From: Exophiala sp. HKRS030
Lineage: Eukaryota > Ascomycota > Eurotiomycetes > Chaetothyriales > Herpotrichiellaceae
Direction: 5' to 3'
DNA length: 64,000 bases
NCBI GenBank assembly: GCA_023897205.1
Contig: JAHWDD010000012.1
Span: forward strand, 496,001 to 560,000
Below are positions 10,727 through 21,105 of the stretch, one piece after another. Position 1 is the stretch's first letter, and every line of letters begins with the position of its first letter. The position numbers and the translations under genes are program-made. Below the pieces are notes generated by a model that was given only the letters and a program-made list of their open reading frames with translations, was not told where the DNA came from and ran no database searches.

Positions 10727-13580
10727 ATGCCCTTTGCTGCAAAACCATCAGTCCCGTCACCTAAACGCCCCTTCTCCTCCATCAGCGGCACCCATCCTCG
10801 TCGCACTCATGCATCCGAATCCATCTCCCTCCCCCAGAGCAAAAAGGTGAAGCTGGCGCACGATTCAGATGGCTCCGGTAGTGCGGAATCGGCGCCCAAG
10901 ACCGAGTCTTCAAAACTTCCTGTCGTTGGCAGCCGGGACTCAAGTAGTGACCAGAGCGCAGCACACTGGTTTGATAGGGTCAATGAGAATGTAGTATCCC
11001 AACAGAACAAGAACGTCAAGCATGAAGGTAAGTCAAGGTCACCAGCATACTCTCAACCTTCTTTGTTGACTCGGGCCAGATGAGTCCCCCTTTTACATGG
11101 CTCAGCAGGAGAGCTATCACGCCCCTGCACCCCTGCAGTCACAAGCCGATGAGATCTTTGGGCAGCAAGGACAAGAAGAAAGCGAAAGAGATGAGCTTCG
11201 TGGAGTCATCGACGACTTGACTGTGGAGAACAAGAGACTAAAGACCATTCTCAAAACCTGGCACACCCGGCCGAATCCGTCGTCGTCTTTGGGTCCTGAC
11301 CGGATCATTGAAGTTCGTATGCATGGCTTACCTGCGGAGAGGAAAAGGGAGCTCGAGCAACTTCTCAAAACATTTGCACATGGTCTCAACAATGCGGAAT
11401 CGCCGTCTCAACCTGGCTCGTCGTTACCGATGGAAAAGTCACTGCCAAGTACGGAAAGGAGTCTGCTAACTGGCCAAAGACCAGACCAGAACAACACCGA
11501 CTCTGGTTATGCATCCATCTCGGGCTCGGGCCTTAACTCCTCCTCCGGTGCAGCAAGGCTCAGCGAACCTGTTTCCAAGAGCAAGAAGGATAAAGACATC
11601 AAGAATTACCTGCATGATATTCCCGACTCTCTCTTCCCTCAAGACACCATGTCCGTGAGCGACAGCGCCAAAATGATTCTTGTCGTCCAGCGACTGGAAC
11701 AACTGTTCACTGGCAACCTCGCGAAGCCCGGGGAACACAGTCTACCTCTCCAACAACAGAGAATTTCTCGTGCTGCGGCCAAGGCCGATCGTGCAGAGAA
11801 CCGTAGGCAGAATCGCGAGACTAGAGTGGAAGGGTTACGTGAAGCGCGTGTACTGCCGCCGGAGTCAAGAATCAATTTTGATTCGGTGGAACAAGAACAG
11901 CTACAAACTCAATCCAGGGGCCAGACTGGGAGATCAGCAGTTTCGACCTCAGAGAGTCCTGCGTCATCTGAACGTCCCGCTTCTCCGGATCAGCGTCCTA
12001 CGCGACCCTTAGATCTCGACATACACCGTGCTCAGGTGGCTGAAGAAAACATCAGATATCTTCGACATTTGGGTATTGCATCGCCTCAATTTGGTGAGAG
12101 CCCGTCGCAGCAGCAACCATGGCTCTATTTGAACCTGCTATCCAGTATGGCTCAGCTTCATACTCTCAACGTCACGCCAGCCTTTGTTCGAAAGGCCATC
12201 AGGCAGCGGAGCACCATGTTTGAGCTTTCCAAAGATGGGCATAGAATCCGTTGGAAGGGGGATGCAATGGCTCCATACTTGCCTGATATCCAGGTAAGCC
12301 CGGATTCGGCAGAGCTCCGTGGCTCTGAAGACACGACCGATGAGGGTGGCCGTCAAAGTGGGAGAGGAAGCAACACAAGTACTATGAACGAACTTTCCAT
12401 GTCTTTATCAGATGACAAGAAACTACGTAAGCCAGGCGCAGCTGGGTTGCAACTAATCAACTCCGTCAGTTCCTCTTCCAATCTTGCTATAAATCAACCC
12501 TCATGCAAGTCAATGTCGACCGCCTTTGATTACAAGCCAATTGTTTTCAAAGGCAAGAAAAACCCCCTGAAAGCTGGCAACTCCTACCTCGACTCGTCGA
12601 GCTCCAATGGGGACTTTTCACCGGACTATAGCGACCTCGCGCACGCACTCAGTCGGTCAAGCCTCAAGTCCAAGGATGATTCTCGGGAGGGCCTTATGAC
12701 TTTCTTCAGCAACCCGTATTATTGCACAGATCTAAGCGGAGATCGCTCGCCTATCAATCTCCGATCGCTTGACCCCGAAGATAGCCGTGAGGTCCTGGGA
12801 ATGGACAAACTGCCCCAATCAGAAGATTCGATTATTCGAGATGTCAACGCTTGTTATTACACTGCCCGAGTTGATCCAGCCTTAAGAGCTTGGCCAACGG
12901 AATGCTCGGATGTGAAGATGGCAATGAAGCCCATCAAGACTAGTGGAGAGGACGAGACACAACCTCTCGAGTTCGAGGCATCTGGCATCGGTGGCGTCAG
13001 GCCAGAAGACAACTTTGCCATTGACGTTAAGATTGCGAGAACCAAACTTAAGGATAGCGAACGCAGAGAAGAAGGAAAAGGAAAAAGCGGTCTTCGTGGC
13101 CTTGACAAATATTCTTACCAACTGGAAAAATGTATGCAGTTGTCTCTTCAGCCTTCTCGCCTGCCACCGCCAAGTTATGTTTTCAACAACACCAGTTCCT
13201 CGTCGAGTGCCGAAAAGGGTCATTTCTACGAAGATTCAGACAGCGATACATCAGAGGACGATGACTCTCCCGCACCTGGAGGGCTGATGTGGCGATGGTC
13301 TTCGGATTCAAATGAACGTTTGATGGGCGATGATGGATCTGATGTCAGTTCCTCTCCAGGGATTTTGGAAGCATCACGGTCTCGATTGATCCACCCCGGT
13401 GTCGTTGCTCCCGGAGATCATGATTACATGATAAATCCGGGTAGGACCATGAGTGGCAGCTTAGCAGCCACGGTTGGTGCCAGTTGGTCAGCCAAGTCCA
13501 ACGTCGAGTTGGAGCCTGAGCCGGCCGTTGCAGAGGACGAGCTATCGAGTGAAATGAGTGTTGATGAGGATAGTCTTTGA
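10727..13580 (+). CDS. frq: Frequency (FRQ) circadian clock protein (two exons)
   Basis: Exons are 10727-11027 and 11080-13580, with a 52-nt GTAAGT...CAG intron in phase 1, giving 933 aa. FRQ is the negative element of the fungal clock. With FRH and casein kinase 1 it represses the White Collar complex until progressive phosphorylation inactivates it. Seen here: HPRRTHASESISL near the N-terminus; AHWFDRVNENV; DESPFY at the splice junction; a coiled coil around residues 138-165 (ELRGVIDDLTVENKRLK); VRMHGLPAERKRELEQLL; a casein-kinase-docking helix VVQRLEQLFTG at about 302; YLNLLSSMAQLHTLNVTPAFVRKAI; FFSNPYYCTDLSGD; and a Ser/Asp-rich C-terminal half ending DEDSL. Order and spacing match Neurospora FRQ (coiled coil near 143-178, kinase-docking site near 320). 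Methionine 107, six codons after the intron, could start a short isoform. Confidence 0.93.
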
Positions 13581-14513
13581 GATGTTTTTTGGTTTCATGG
13601 ATTTTGAAGCATGGCGCTGGAGGTGTATTTGTCTTATTTTTGGTTTGAACATTGTCCAACTTTGATTCACCTAGATACCCAAATTGTCATGATAGACGTT
13701 GGCTTATGAGAGGCAAAAGGATGTACATGTCATTAAATGTATTACGAATGCGAATAAGGATGATGATGAAATAATCGGTCGAGAAGGGAGTATGACAATG
13801 TTTGATATTCAATTCTTTTAAGTCCATCAGTAAAACTATCTGGACGTCATGAAGGTGTTGATATGGTATAGTCTTGATTAGCAGAGCCTACGTAGTACAG
13901 GGATGAGTTCGACGATACGAGGAAGGCCGTGTTCGGCCGGTATTGTCGGGATGGTCCGTTTGAACGTACGAGTTTTGTTACTCAGAAAAGTAGTCCAGCG
14001 AGAAGGGCGCCGTTTGTACCGGGGCCTTTTGCTGCCTTGGGAGAGGGGGGGGATGATCCGAGGGCGGTTGTTGTGTTGGAAAGGTTCAGGATCCGAAATG
14101 TTCGATTCCGCTTGCCTCCACATCGGAAACGTCCTCGAATGTTGTTTGCTCACAACCACCAAACTGGTGTCCCATGCCCGGAACCGAGCGCAGCAATTCC
14201 GGGGTAATAATAATAAATTGAGCAGTAGGGTAAAGACTTTGCCCGCTCCAGCCTGGCCGAAGCCGAAGCTCAACAGCCCATCTCCAACCCTCCGTATCCG
14301 TCTACGGGGAGAGTACTAATATCACCAGGGAAGCCGGCTTGAGCACCTCCTCCTCGACCTCCTCCTCCACCACAATCTTATCCGACGTACTCTTTTTTCT
14401 TCCCTCCTCGCTTGAGTTTGTTTCTTCTTTCTGTGCCCTTTTGGTATACCTCTGTCTGTCTGCCCCTACGTGGTTCGTCGCCGTCGCACGCACACTCGGC
14501 CCATCAAACCAAA
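13581..14513. other. Intergenic between frq and the CoA-transferase gene
   Basis: It contains the frq 3' UTR and the promoter of the next gene. A pyrimidine-rich stretch at about 14340-14460 directly precedes the CoA-transferase start, as is common in strongly expressed fungal genes. Open frames around 13.9-14.3 kb on both strands show no family similarity and are treated as chance. Confidence 0.45.
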
Positions 14514-16298
14514 ATGTCGTCCTTTCTAGACACTCCTCTCCGCACGGGCACCAAATATTTCCGAACTGCTCGTTACTTTACTCGCGATCAACGCAAGGTA
14601 GGTTGGATTCTCTGCTCTCTGGAGTAACTTTCATTTCATTGTCGGCAAACATTCCCTCTGACACGACGTTACTTCTCTTCTAGGCCAACGTCCTCCTCAC
14701 GCGGTCCTTCTCCTCGACCCTGCGCCGAAATGAAATCAACAAGATTGTCCCGTCGGCCGAAGAAGCCATCAAGGACATGAAGTCCAACAGCACCTTGTTG
14801 TGCGGTGGTTTCGGTCTGTGCGGTGTCCCCGACACGCTCATCGACGCCGTCGCCCAGAAACCCTCCATCACCGGATTGACGGCCGTCTCCAACAACGCAG
14901 GTATCCCGGGGGCCGGCCTGGGGCAACTCCTGTCGTCCAAGCAGATCCGCAAGATGATCGCGAGTTACGTCGGGGAGAACAAGGTCCTCGAGCAGCAGTA
15001 CCTGACGGGCGAGATCGAACTCGAACTCACCCCACAGGGGACGCTCGCGGAGAGGTGCTCCGCCGGGGGCAAGGGCGTGCCCGCCTTCTACACGCCCGCG
15101 GCGTTCGGCACGGTCGTCCAGACCGGCGAGATCCCCCTGCGGCACAACGCCGACGGGAGCATCGCGTCGTTCGGCAAGCCCCGGGACGTCAAGGTGTTCA
15201 ACGGCAAGAGCTACGTCATGGAGGAGGCCATCCAGGGGGACTACGCCTTCGTCAAGGCCTACAAGGCCGACAAGCTGGGCAACGCCCAGTTCCGCCTGGC
15301 GGCCAACAACTTCAACGGCGCCATGGGCCGCAACGCCCGGGTCACCATCGTCGAGGCCGAGCACATCGTCGAGGTCGGGGAGATCGACCCGGTGTCGGTG
15401 CACCTGCCCGGCATCTACGTGACCAAGGTCATCCAGAGCACGGCCGAGAAGAAGATTGAAAAGTTCACCTTCCGCAAGGAGGGGGGCGCCGACGTCGCGG
15501 ACGGCCTCGGCAAGGGCGACGCCGCCAGCAAGCGCGAGCGGATCGTCAAGCGCGCCGCGCTCGAGTTCAAGAACGGCATGTACGCCAACCTGGGCATCGG
15601 CATGCCCATGCTCGCGCCCAGCTTCGTCGACCCTTCGGTCGAGGTCCAGCTCCAGTCCGAGAACGGCATCCTGGGCCTGGGCCCCTACCCCAGGAAGGGC
15701 GAGGAGGACGCGGACCTGATCAACGCCGGCAAGGAGACCGTCACCCTGAACCCCGGGGCCAGCTGCTTCGGCTCGGAGGAGAGCTTCGGCATGATCCGCT
15801 CGGGCCGCATCGACATGAGCATGCTGGGGGCCATGCAGGTCTCGGCCCGCGGCGACCTGGCCAACTGGATGCTGCCCGGCAAGGTCAAGGGTTTCGGCGG
15901 CGCCATGGACCTGGTCTCCAACCCCGAAAAGACAAAGGTCGTGGCCCTGATGGAACACACCGACAAGAAGGGGAACCCCAAGATCCTGAAACAGTGCGAG
16001 TTCCCCCTGACCGGCCGCGCGTGCGTCAGCAGGATCATCACCGAGTTGGTAAGTTTTTTTTTCGGCCCCCCCCCTCTCACACCCTCACCACCACCATCAG
16101 ATCTATACGTGACCAGAAAACTAACCCGAGTCTCTCTTTTTTCTTCTTCTCCATGTATAGGCCGTCTTCGATGTCGATTTCACCGACGGTTTGACCTTGA
16201 TCGAGGTGGCGGACGGTGTGACGGTCGAAGAAGTAAAGAGCAAAACCGAGGCACCATTCAAGGTCTCTGACAACCTAAAGACCATGGGTTCGGCATAA
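14514..16298 (+). CDS. Succinyl-CoA:3-oxoacid CoA-transferase, mitochondrial (three exons)
   Basis: Exons are 14514-14597, 14684-16048 and 16161-16298, all in frame, giving 528 aa. The enzyme moves CoA between succinyl-CoA and acetoacetate or other short acids. In fungi it is tied to ketone-body, acetate and propionyl-CoA handling in mitochondria. The N-terminus ([22 protein letters not shown]..., then [11 protein letters not shown]) is basic and acid-poor like a targeting peptide. The alpha half shows [16 protein letters not shown] and [16 protein letters not shown]. The beta half shows the catalytic [10 protein letters not shown] motif (Glu about 354), then [15 protein letters not shown] and GGAMDLV. 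The central exon is strongly biased to G/C at third codon positions, far more than its neighbours, which fits high expression and explains a long antisense open frame. It is convergent with the PB1/UBA gene. Confidence 0.95.
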
Positions 16299-17434
16299 GT
16301 TTTGTATTTCGTCTCGACAGTTTTGGACCAACCACCACCGCCAACCTCACCATCATCACCGACATGAACCACCACCACCACCACACCATTTCTCACCTTA
16401 CAAGGAGGAACCACCTCTGACCAACAGAAGCCTCCGTGGAAGCATCAACACCGCGACCACCACCACTACCTTACTTTGACGTTGGAGCCTCAAATCCACC
16501 TTGCGGAACAAAAAAGGGACAGTTTCGATTATCACACATTTACACCCACCCATCTCTTCATCCGTCCATCCATCTATGTAGGACCCAGAGAATCGACGAT
16601 TTTTTTTTGCCAAAACAAATAAAAAAACATAGTCATGCAGAGTGTCAATCTTGAGAAATCAAGTTTTGACCACGAGGATCAGGGGGAAAAGAGGACGGGT
16701 CAATTGGGCCGATTTGCCTTCACTTCCCACAGTTTCACTCGACCCCTTCCTAAAGGAATGGAGAGGAAACCACAAAAGCAAATCTCACGACCGCTGCTTT
16801 TTTTTTTAGCTTGTGTTGGGTTTCTTGGTTTATGAGATTGTCAGGATCAGACAGACAAGACAGTTTTGAGGAAGAGAAATGCCAATCAGACAAAAAAACA
16901 TTGAAAAAGAAAAAAGAGACACTTGACCATTTTCGTTCTTCTCATCATCGTCGATTTTTTCATAAGCTACCTATTTGATCTCGTACGTTGACTGGAGATG
17001 AACTATTTTACCCAGTCCGCAGTAACAGTCCCTTGCTTGACTCGTATTTGATCGACCCTTACAAAACAAAATAAACTAGTAGACACCCTGTTACGCCGTT
17101 GCCCGAAATTACGCCTTGCTATACCGACAACATCAGTAAGGATATTGATAGCAAGGCCTCATTTCCTTCGTAAAGCAACCAGTCACTACAAACATGGTGC
17201 TGACGCGGTAGTAAGTGTGTTGACCTCAAGAGAGAGTCGACTTTAAGTCTGTTGCCTTTGGGTTCGAGGTCGAGGTAAGAATCGTAATGGCATAAAACAT
17301 TCGGACATTGTTTTCACATTCGTCGCTGATGAAAGCGTACGGACAAAGGAGTGGCTGTGAATGAGACTGGACGTGGTCAGCCGGAACAACAATGAAACCA
17401 TCTAATAGACCATACCTTGATGTCGTCTTATCAC
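16299..17434. other. Convergent intergenic region
   Basis: It lies between the 3' ends of the CoA-transferase and PB1/UBA genes. An (ACC)5 repeat is at 16368-16382 and poly-T/poly-A tracts lie near 16600 and 16800. No coding region is recognised. Confidence 0.5.
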
Positions 17435-20101
17435 TCAGTTGTACATATCGTCTCGGTCATCTTGATACGATCCATTGGTAGCAGCATCACTGGCGTAGCC
17501 CAATTTCTCTGTAGCTTCACGGTCTTCTTCAAGCATGTCAATGGCTTCTTCCAGGTTACCAGCAGTAGCACTAGCAACAGCATTCAATCTGGTCATTTCA
17601 TTGGCGTTGGCACCAAAACCCATATCGATCAAGGTATTGACGCAATCGTTGATAGCTTTGATGCCGGTAGGAAGGGCCGGTGCCGGTGTCGAAATTCTGC
17701 GTCCAGCAGGCTTAGTTGTAGCACCTTGGACAGGGGGTACAAACGAGTATGGTGGGTTTGAAGTTGGGCGTCCCGCAAAGACTGGCTTTGCCGGGGTATT
17801 GGGGCTAGGACGCTCTTCAACGGTGGTAGCAGTCGATGTCTGAGCCGACGAAGCAGCGGACGTGGCAGGCTGGCCAAAAGGCGAGAAGTACCTCACACCC
17901 CAACCAGGTCCAGGTATGTGGTGGCCTTCAATTCGATGATCCCTAGCATTGCTCCTGGATTCGGCATAGTCCCGTGCACGATTCATGAAGACTGAGGGGG
18001 TGACATAGCGCGGGACATAACGATCGGTGTAGTTGACGGTTTGACTGCGTTGAGGCAACAGATTCGGCAAACTTGGCTTGTGACTGAGGGTGTCCTCAGA
18101 GTTTCTATAGGAGTTCTGCAGGTCTGGCTGCGATTTCTGGGAACGAGGTTGCATTGGGGGATGAGCAGCAAGGGGATCAAAGGGTCCGTTGAGTCTTGCA
18201 GCAGGATTGATACCAGCAGATACTGTGTGGTATCGTCTCAGGTTCTTCTTCAGTGCTTCGCTCCCGAAACTCATGGGCGGTCTCGATGTCGAATCTGGGT
18301 AAGGCCGAAACAGAGGGCGAGAGGAATCTGTCAGATTGGCAGGGGGCTTCGAGAAAATGTTAGTTTCAGGAAGACGTACAGAGCCACCGTTGAGCAGGGG
18401 CTTATTTGCGGGTAAGGCCGACATGTCTTCAGCAGTCTTTGTTTCTGGCCAAGCACCAGGAAGGCCCGCTGAGGGCATGGTTGGTCGTGAAGACGAGGGC
18501 CCAGGTTTGACAGTGCTCGGTTCAGGTTCAACAGCACAGTCATCCTCCTCAACTGATGGTTTTCTGTATGAACTAGTCTTTCTGGATTTGAGCTCATCTT
18601 CCCAAGGAGTGATGTCTCGAGGTCTGGCGCTACTCAAGGCGACTGGGGTTTTGTTGGACGCGAGGGTGTGAGCCTGTTGTTCAAACTGTCTCAAGCTGGG
18701 ATATCGCACAGCAGCAGGGCCTGTCACAGGGTTCGAATGTGAGGGGCTTGTAGCCTGGGCTGTCTTCTGCAACTCGTTCACGCTCATGGCTTTTCGCAAA
18801 CTGAGCAGAGGTGGGTAACGAGCAGAGAAATCGGGGTCTGTGGACTCCATATCCAAGATGGAATGTCTGGCAGTCGCCTTGTGTGGCTGCTGTGCAGGGT
18901 GGACTTGAGTATTTTGTGGGTGAGGAGCGCATCCAAGTCTATCCCCATATCTCATAAACATATTTTTCAAGTGTAGGCGGTTCAACTCGGGAAATGACAC
19001 TTTAGAGAGTTCTTTCTTTAACTCTGAAAGTGACGTTTCAGAGAATTCAGGAAGTGGGATATCCTTCGGCACTGCTGGCCGCGTCAGTGGTGCATCGAAG
19101 CTGACTCTCTTGCCAAACACATCCGACTTCCCGTTTGCTTTCGTTTGCTCAGGCTGAGCACCCTCGTCGTCATCTGCTTGAGGAGGGGTTTTGTCAGCAT
19201 CGCGTTGGAGAGAAGTAGGCTGTCGTTCAGCCTTGTTCTTCTCGATCTCTTCGCCAATGGTCGCAGCGACACCGAGTCCAAACTCTCCGACCTGGGTTAG
19301 GATATCTTTGAAGCCAGACAATACATCTTCCACGGCAGAAGAGTCCGACTTGGCAGTCTTGTCAGCGACCTTGCGTAGACCACCTGCCGTGGTCTCAAGA
19401 AAGTCTGCCAAAGGACCAAGTCTTGACTCTATGGCGCTGAAGATGCCAATGAAGGCCTTGTCGAGGTTCGTCGGGATGTCATTGTTGATTGGAGTCGGGG
19501 GGATTTTCTTTGGAGAGGCCGAAGCAAGGTTAGGAGTGATTGTAATTTCGTTGGCGGCTGGCTCTGCAACGACAGCATCACCTTCAAGGTTGTATGCTGA
19601 ACGGTCAGATTCGTCGATCTTCTCAGTTTGCTGAACCTTCTCTTGCGTCGCAGCCAGAGGAGGGCTGTTAGCCGACTCCCCTCGACTAGGGCTGACATCC
19701 CTCAAGATGTGAGGCGTAGTCTTCTCTCTGATGGCCTTGCTAGTATATGCTTCATGCTCTTTCCATACCGCTAGACTGGCGCCAGTCTTCTTGATATCAA
19801 AGATGTGCATCATCTTGTTGTCGGTGGACTCGTCCGGGGTGCGTAATGCGGGGATGACGGGCAGGGTGGAATGCCTCGCAGGCTCCTCGAGGCGCTGCTG
19901 TAGTTCGAGGGAGGAGCCGACGGTGATGATCTCGCCATCGTCATAGTCGACGTAGGAAAGGACGGCTTCGGGGTAGTTTTGGACAGTGCTGGTGTAGTCT
20001 TTCTTGAGGATCTGAACGACGCCTGGAGGAGCCTCAGGGCCATTCAGATCGCGGATACCGAATGCCGCTAGAGGCCGATCAGAATCCTGGGATGAAGGCA
20101 T
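17435..20101 (-). CDS. PB1- and UBA-domain protein
   Basis: Single-exon frame of 888 aa from the ATG giving MPSSQDSDRPLAAFG. The frame extends further upstream, but without conserved sequence. The N-terminal region (about 10-75) looks like a PB1 domain ending in an acidic OPCA-type stretch, SYVDYDDGEIITVGSS. The C-terminal region (about 816-860) is a UBA fold: CVNTLIDMGFG, then AGNLEEAIDML. Between them lie long Ser/Pro-rich disorder and an amphipathic segment (FIGIFSAIESRLGPLADFLE...). PB1 plus UBA is the end-to-end plan of p62/SQSTM1-type selective-autophagy receptors, but I see no ZZ zinc finger or NBR1 four-tryptophan domain. Ubiquitin binding and PB1 oligomerisation are inferred. It could instead be a scaffold with no autophagy role. 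The following gene upstream is a RasGAP in the same orientation. Confidence 0.8.
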   Translation of the reverse strand: MPSSQDSDRPLAAFGIRDLNGPEAPPGVVQILKKDYTSTVQNYPEAVLSYVDYDDGEIITVGSSLELQQRLEEPARHSTLPVIPALRTPDESTDNKMMHIFDIKKTGASLAVWKEHEAYTSKAIREKTTPHILRDVSPSRGESANSPPLAATQEKVQQTEKIDESDRSAYNLEGDAVVAEPAANEITITPNLASASPKKIPPTPINNDIPTNLDKAFIGIFSAIESRLGPLADFLETTAGGLRKVADKTAKSDSSAVEDVLSGFKDILTQVGEFGLGVAATIGEEIEKNKAERQPTSLQRDADKTPPQADDDEGAQPEQTKANGKSDVFGKRVSFDAPLTRPAVPKDIPLPEFSETSLSELKKELSKVSFPELNRLHLKNMFMRYGDRLGCAPHPQNTQVHPAQQPHKATARHSILDMESTDPDFSARYPPLLSLRKAMSVNELQKTAQATSPSHSNPVTGPAAVRYPSLRQFEQQAHTLASNKTPVALSSARPRDITPWEDELKSRKTSSYRKPSVEEDDCAVEPEPSTVKPGPSSSRPTMPSAGLPGAWPETKTAEDMSALPANKPLLNGGSVRLPETNIFSKPPANLTDSSRPLFRPYPDSTSRPPMSFGSEALKKNLRRYHTVSAGINPAARLNGPFDPLAAHPPMQPRSQKSQPDLQNSYRNSEDTLSHKPSLPNLLPQRSQTVNYTDRYVPRYVTPSVFMNRARDYAESRSNARDHRIEGHHIPGPGWGVRYFSPFGQPATSAASSAQTSTATTVEERPSPNTPAKPVFAGRPTSNPPYSFVPPVQGATTKPAGRRISTPAPALPTGIKAINDCVNTLIDMGFGANANEMTRLNAVASATAGNLEEAIDMLEEDREATEKLGYASDAATNGSYQDDRDDMYN

Positions 20102-21105
20102 GATTGACAGCCCGTGTGTCCTCAAAAGAATGATGGACGAGATGGATTCAAGTTCATGGAGAGGACAAGACTGAGCGTTGGAAGTAGACGAAGAGGACAA
20201 GAGAGTGAGAAGGGAAAGTGAGAGAAACTGGCGAGGCTGCAGTGAAGGTCGAGGGCTCGACAGTGAAGGGTCCGGCAGGCAGCAAGTTTCCTGGTGCCAC
20301 CAGAAGATGCGGGGTTCTAGGCGCATCAAGGATCGCCTCGTCACTTGTTAACCACTCCGAGTACAGAAATCTTAGGTACATACGAATGCTGTGCCCATTT
20401 ACCTGGATACGTCTGAACACATTGGCACAGACACTATTGCATCACTCACGCCTCACTAATAGGTAAACAAGGCTCAACCACTGGCCTCCAGGCATTCAAA
20501 CTACCGCAGAACCATACAAATTTCCAACTTTCGATACAAGTTACAGTACGAGTAGATTCCTATCAAGTCCTCCCTAACTTACATCATCTTCACCGCCCTC
20601 ATCGCGAATACATGAAAAGAGCGCTCCTAGATATATATATTATTATACAGTGGTATCCTTCCTTTCCTCGCCCTTGCTATCAGGGGGACCAAATGCCAAC
20701 TCATCTTCAAATCAATTCAATTGTTGGTTCCAAAAGACCTACATCCGGGCTTCAAAGGTCATTCCGATATACTCCCATACACAGCATGTGTTCATCCTCT
20801 TCTTCTACCAAATAACACATCCCCACCAATGTTAGTACAAATTCTCGTATCCATCGCCAGCTCGCCGAGATATTACAATATGCCAAAAGGGTGCAAGAAA
20901 GATCGGCTTGTCAAACTATTAAAACAATGGTGTCGAAAGGTGAACATCTTCTTTCATGTGGATGCCACCAGACGTCTAGGCAACAGTCGTCTAGGCCAAA
21001 ATGATTCTGCTCGTGTCCGCGTCGTGGTCGTCGTTGAAAGCTCCATAGTACCGGTTATCCCTGTTGCATGACTTGATGTGGGAAAATGTCGTCAAAATAG
21101 CCGCC
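20102..21105. other. Intergenic, promoter side of the PB1/UBA gene
   Basis: One kilobase separating the PB1/UBA start from the RasGAP stop, both on the minus strand. No coding region is supported. A (TA)-rich stretch lies near 20630-20645. Confidence 0.5.

Noticed and set aside
13878..14319. Overlapping open frames of 131-138 codons on both strands between frq and the CoA-transferase
   Set aside because: Frames on both strands cover the same bases and none has family features; probably promoter DNA.
14669..15958. 429-codon open frame on the minus strand
   Set aside because: It is exactly antisense to the CoA-transferase exon, has a His/Asp/Gly/Val-rich composition typical of the complement of GC3-rich coding DNA, and shows no family motif.
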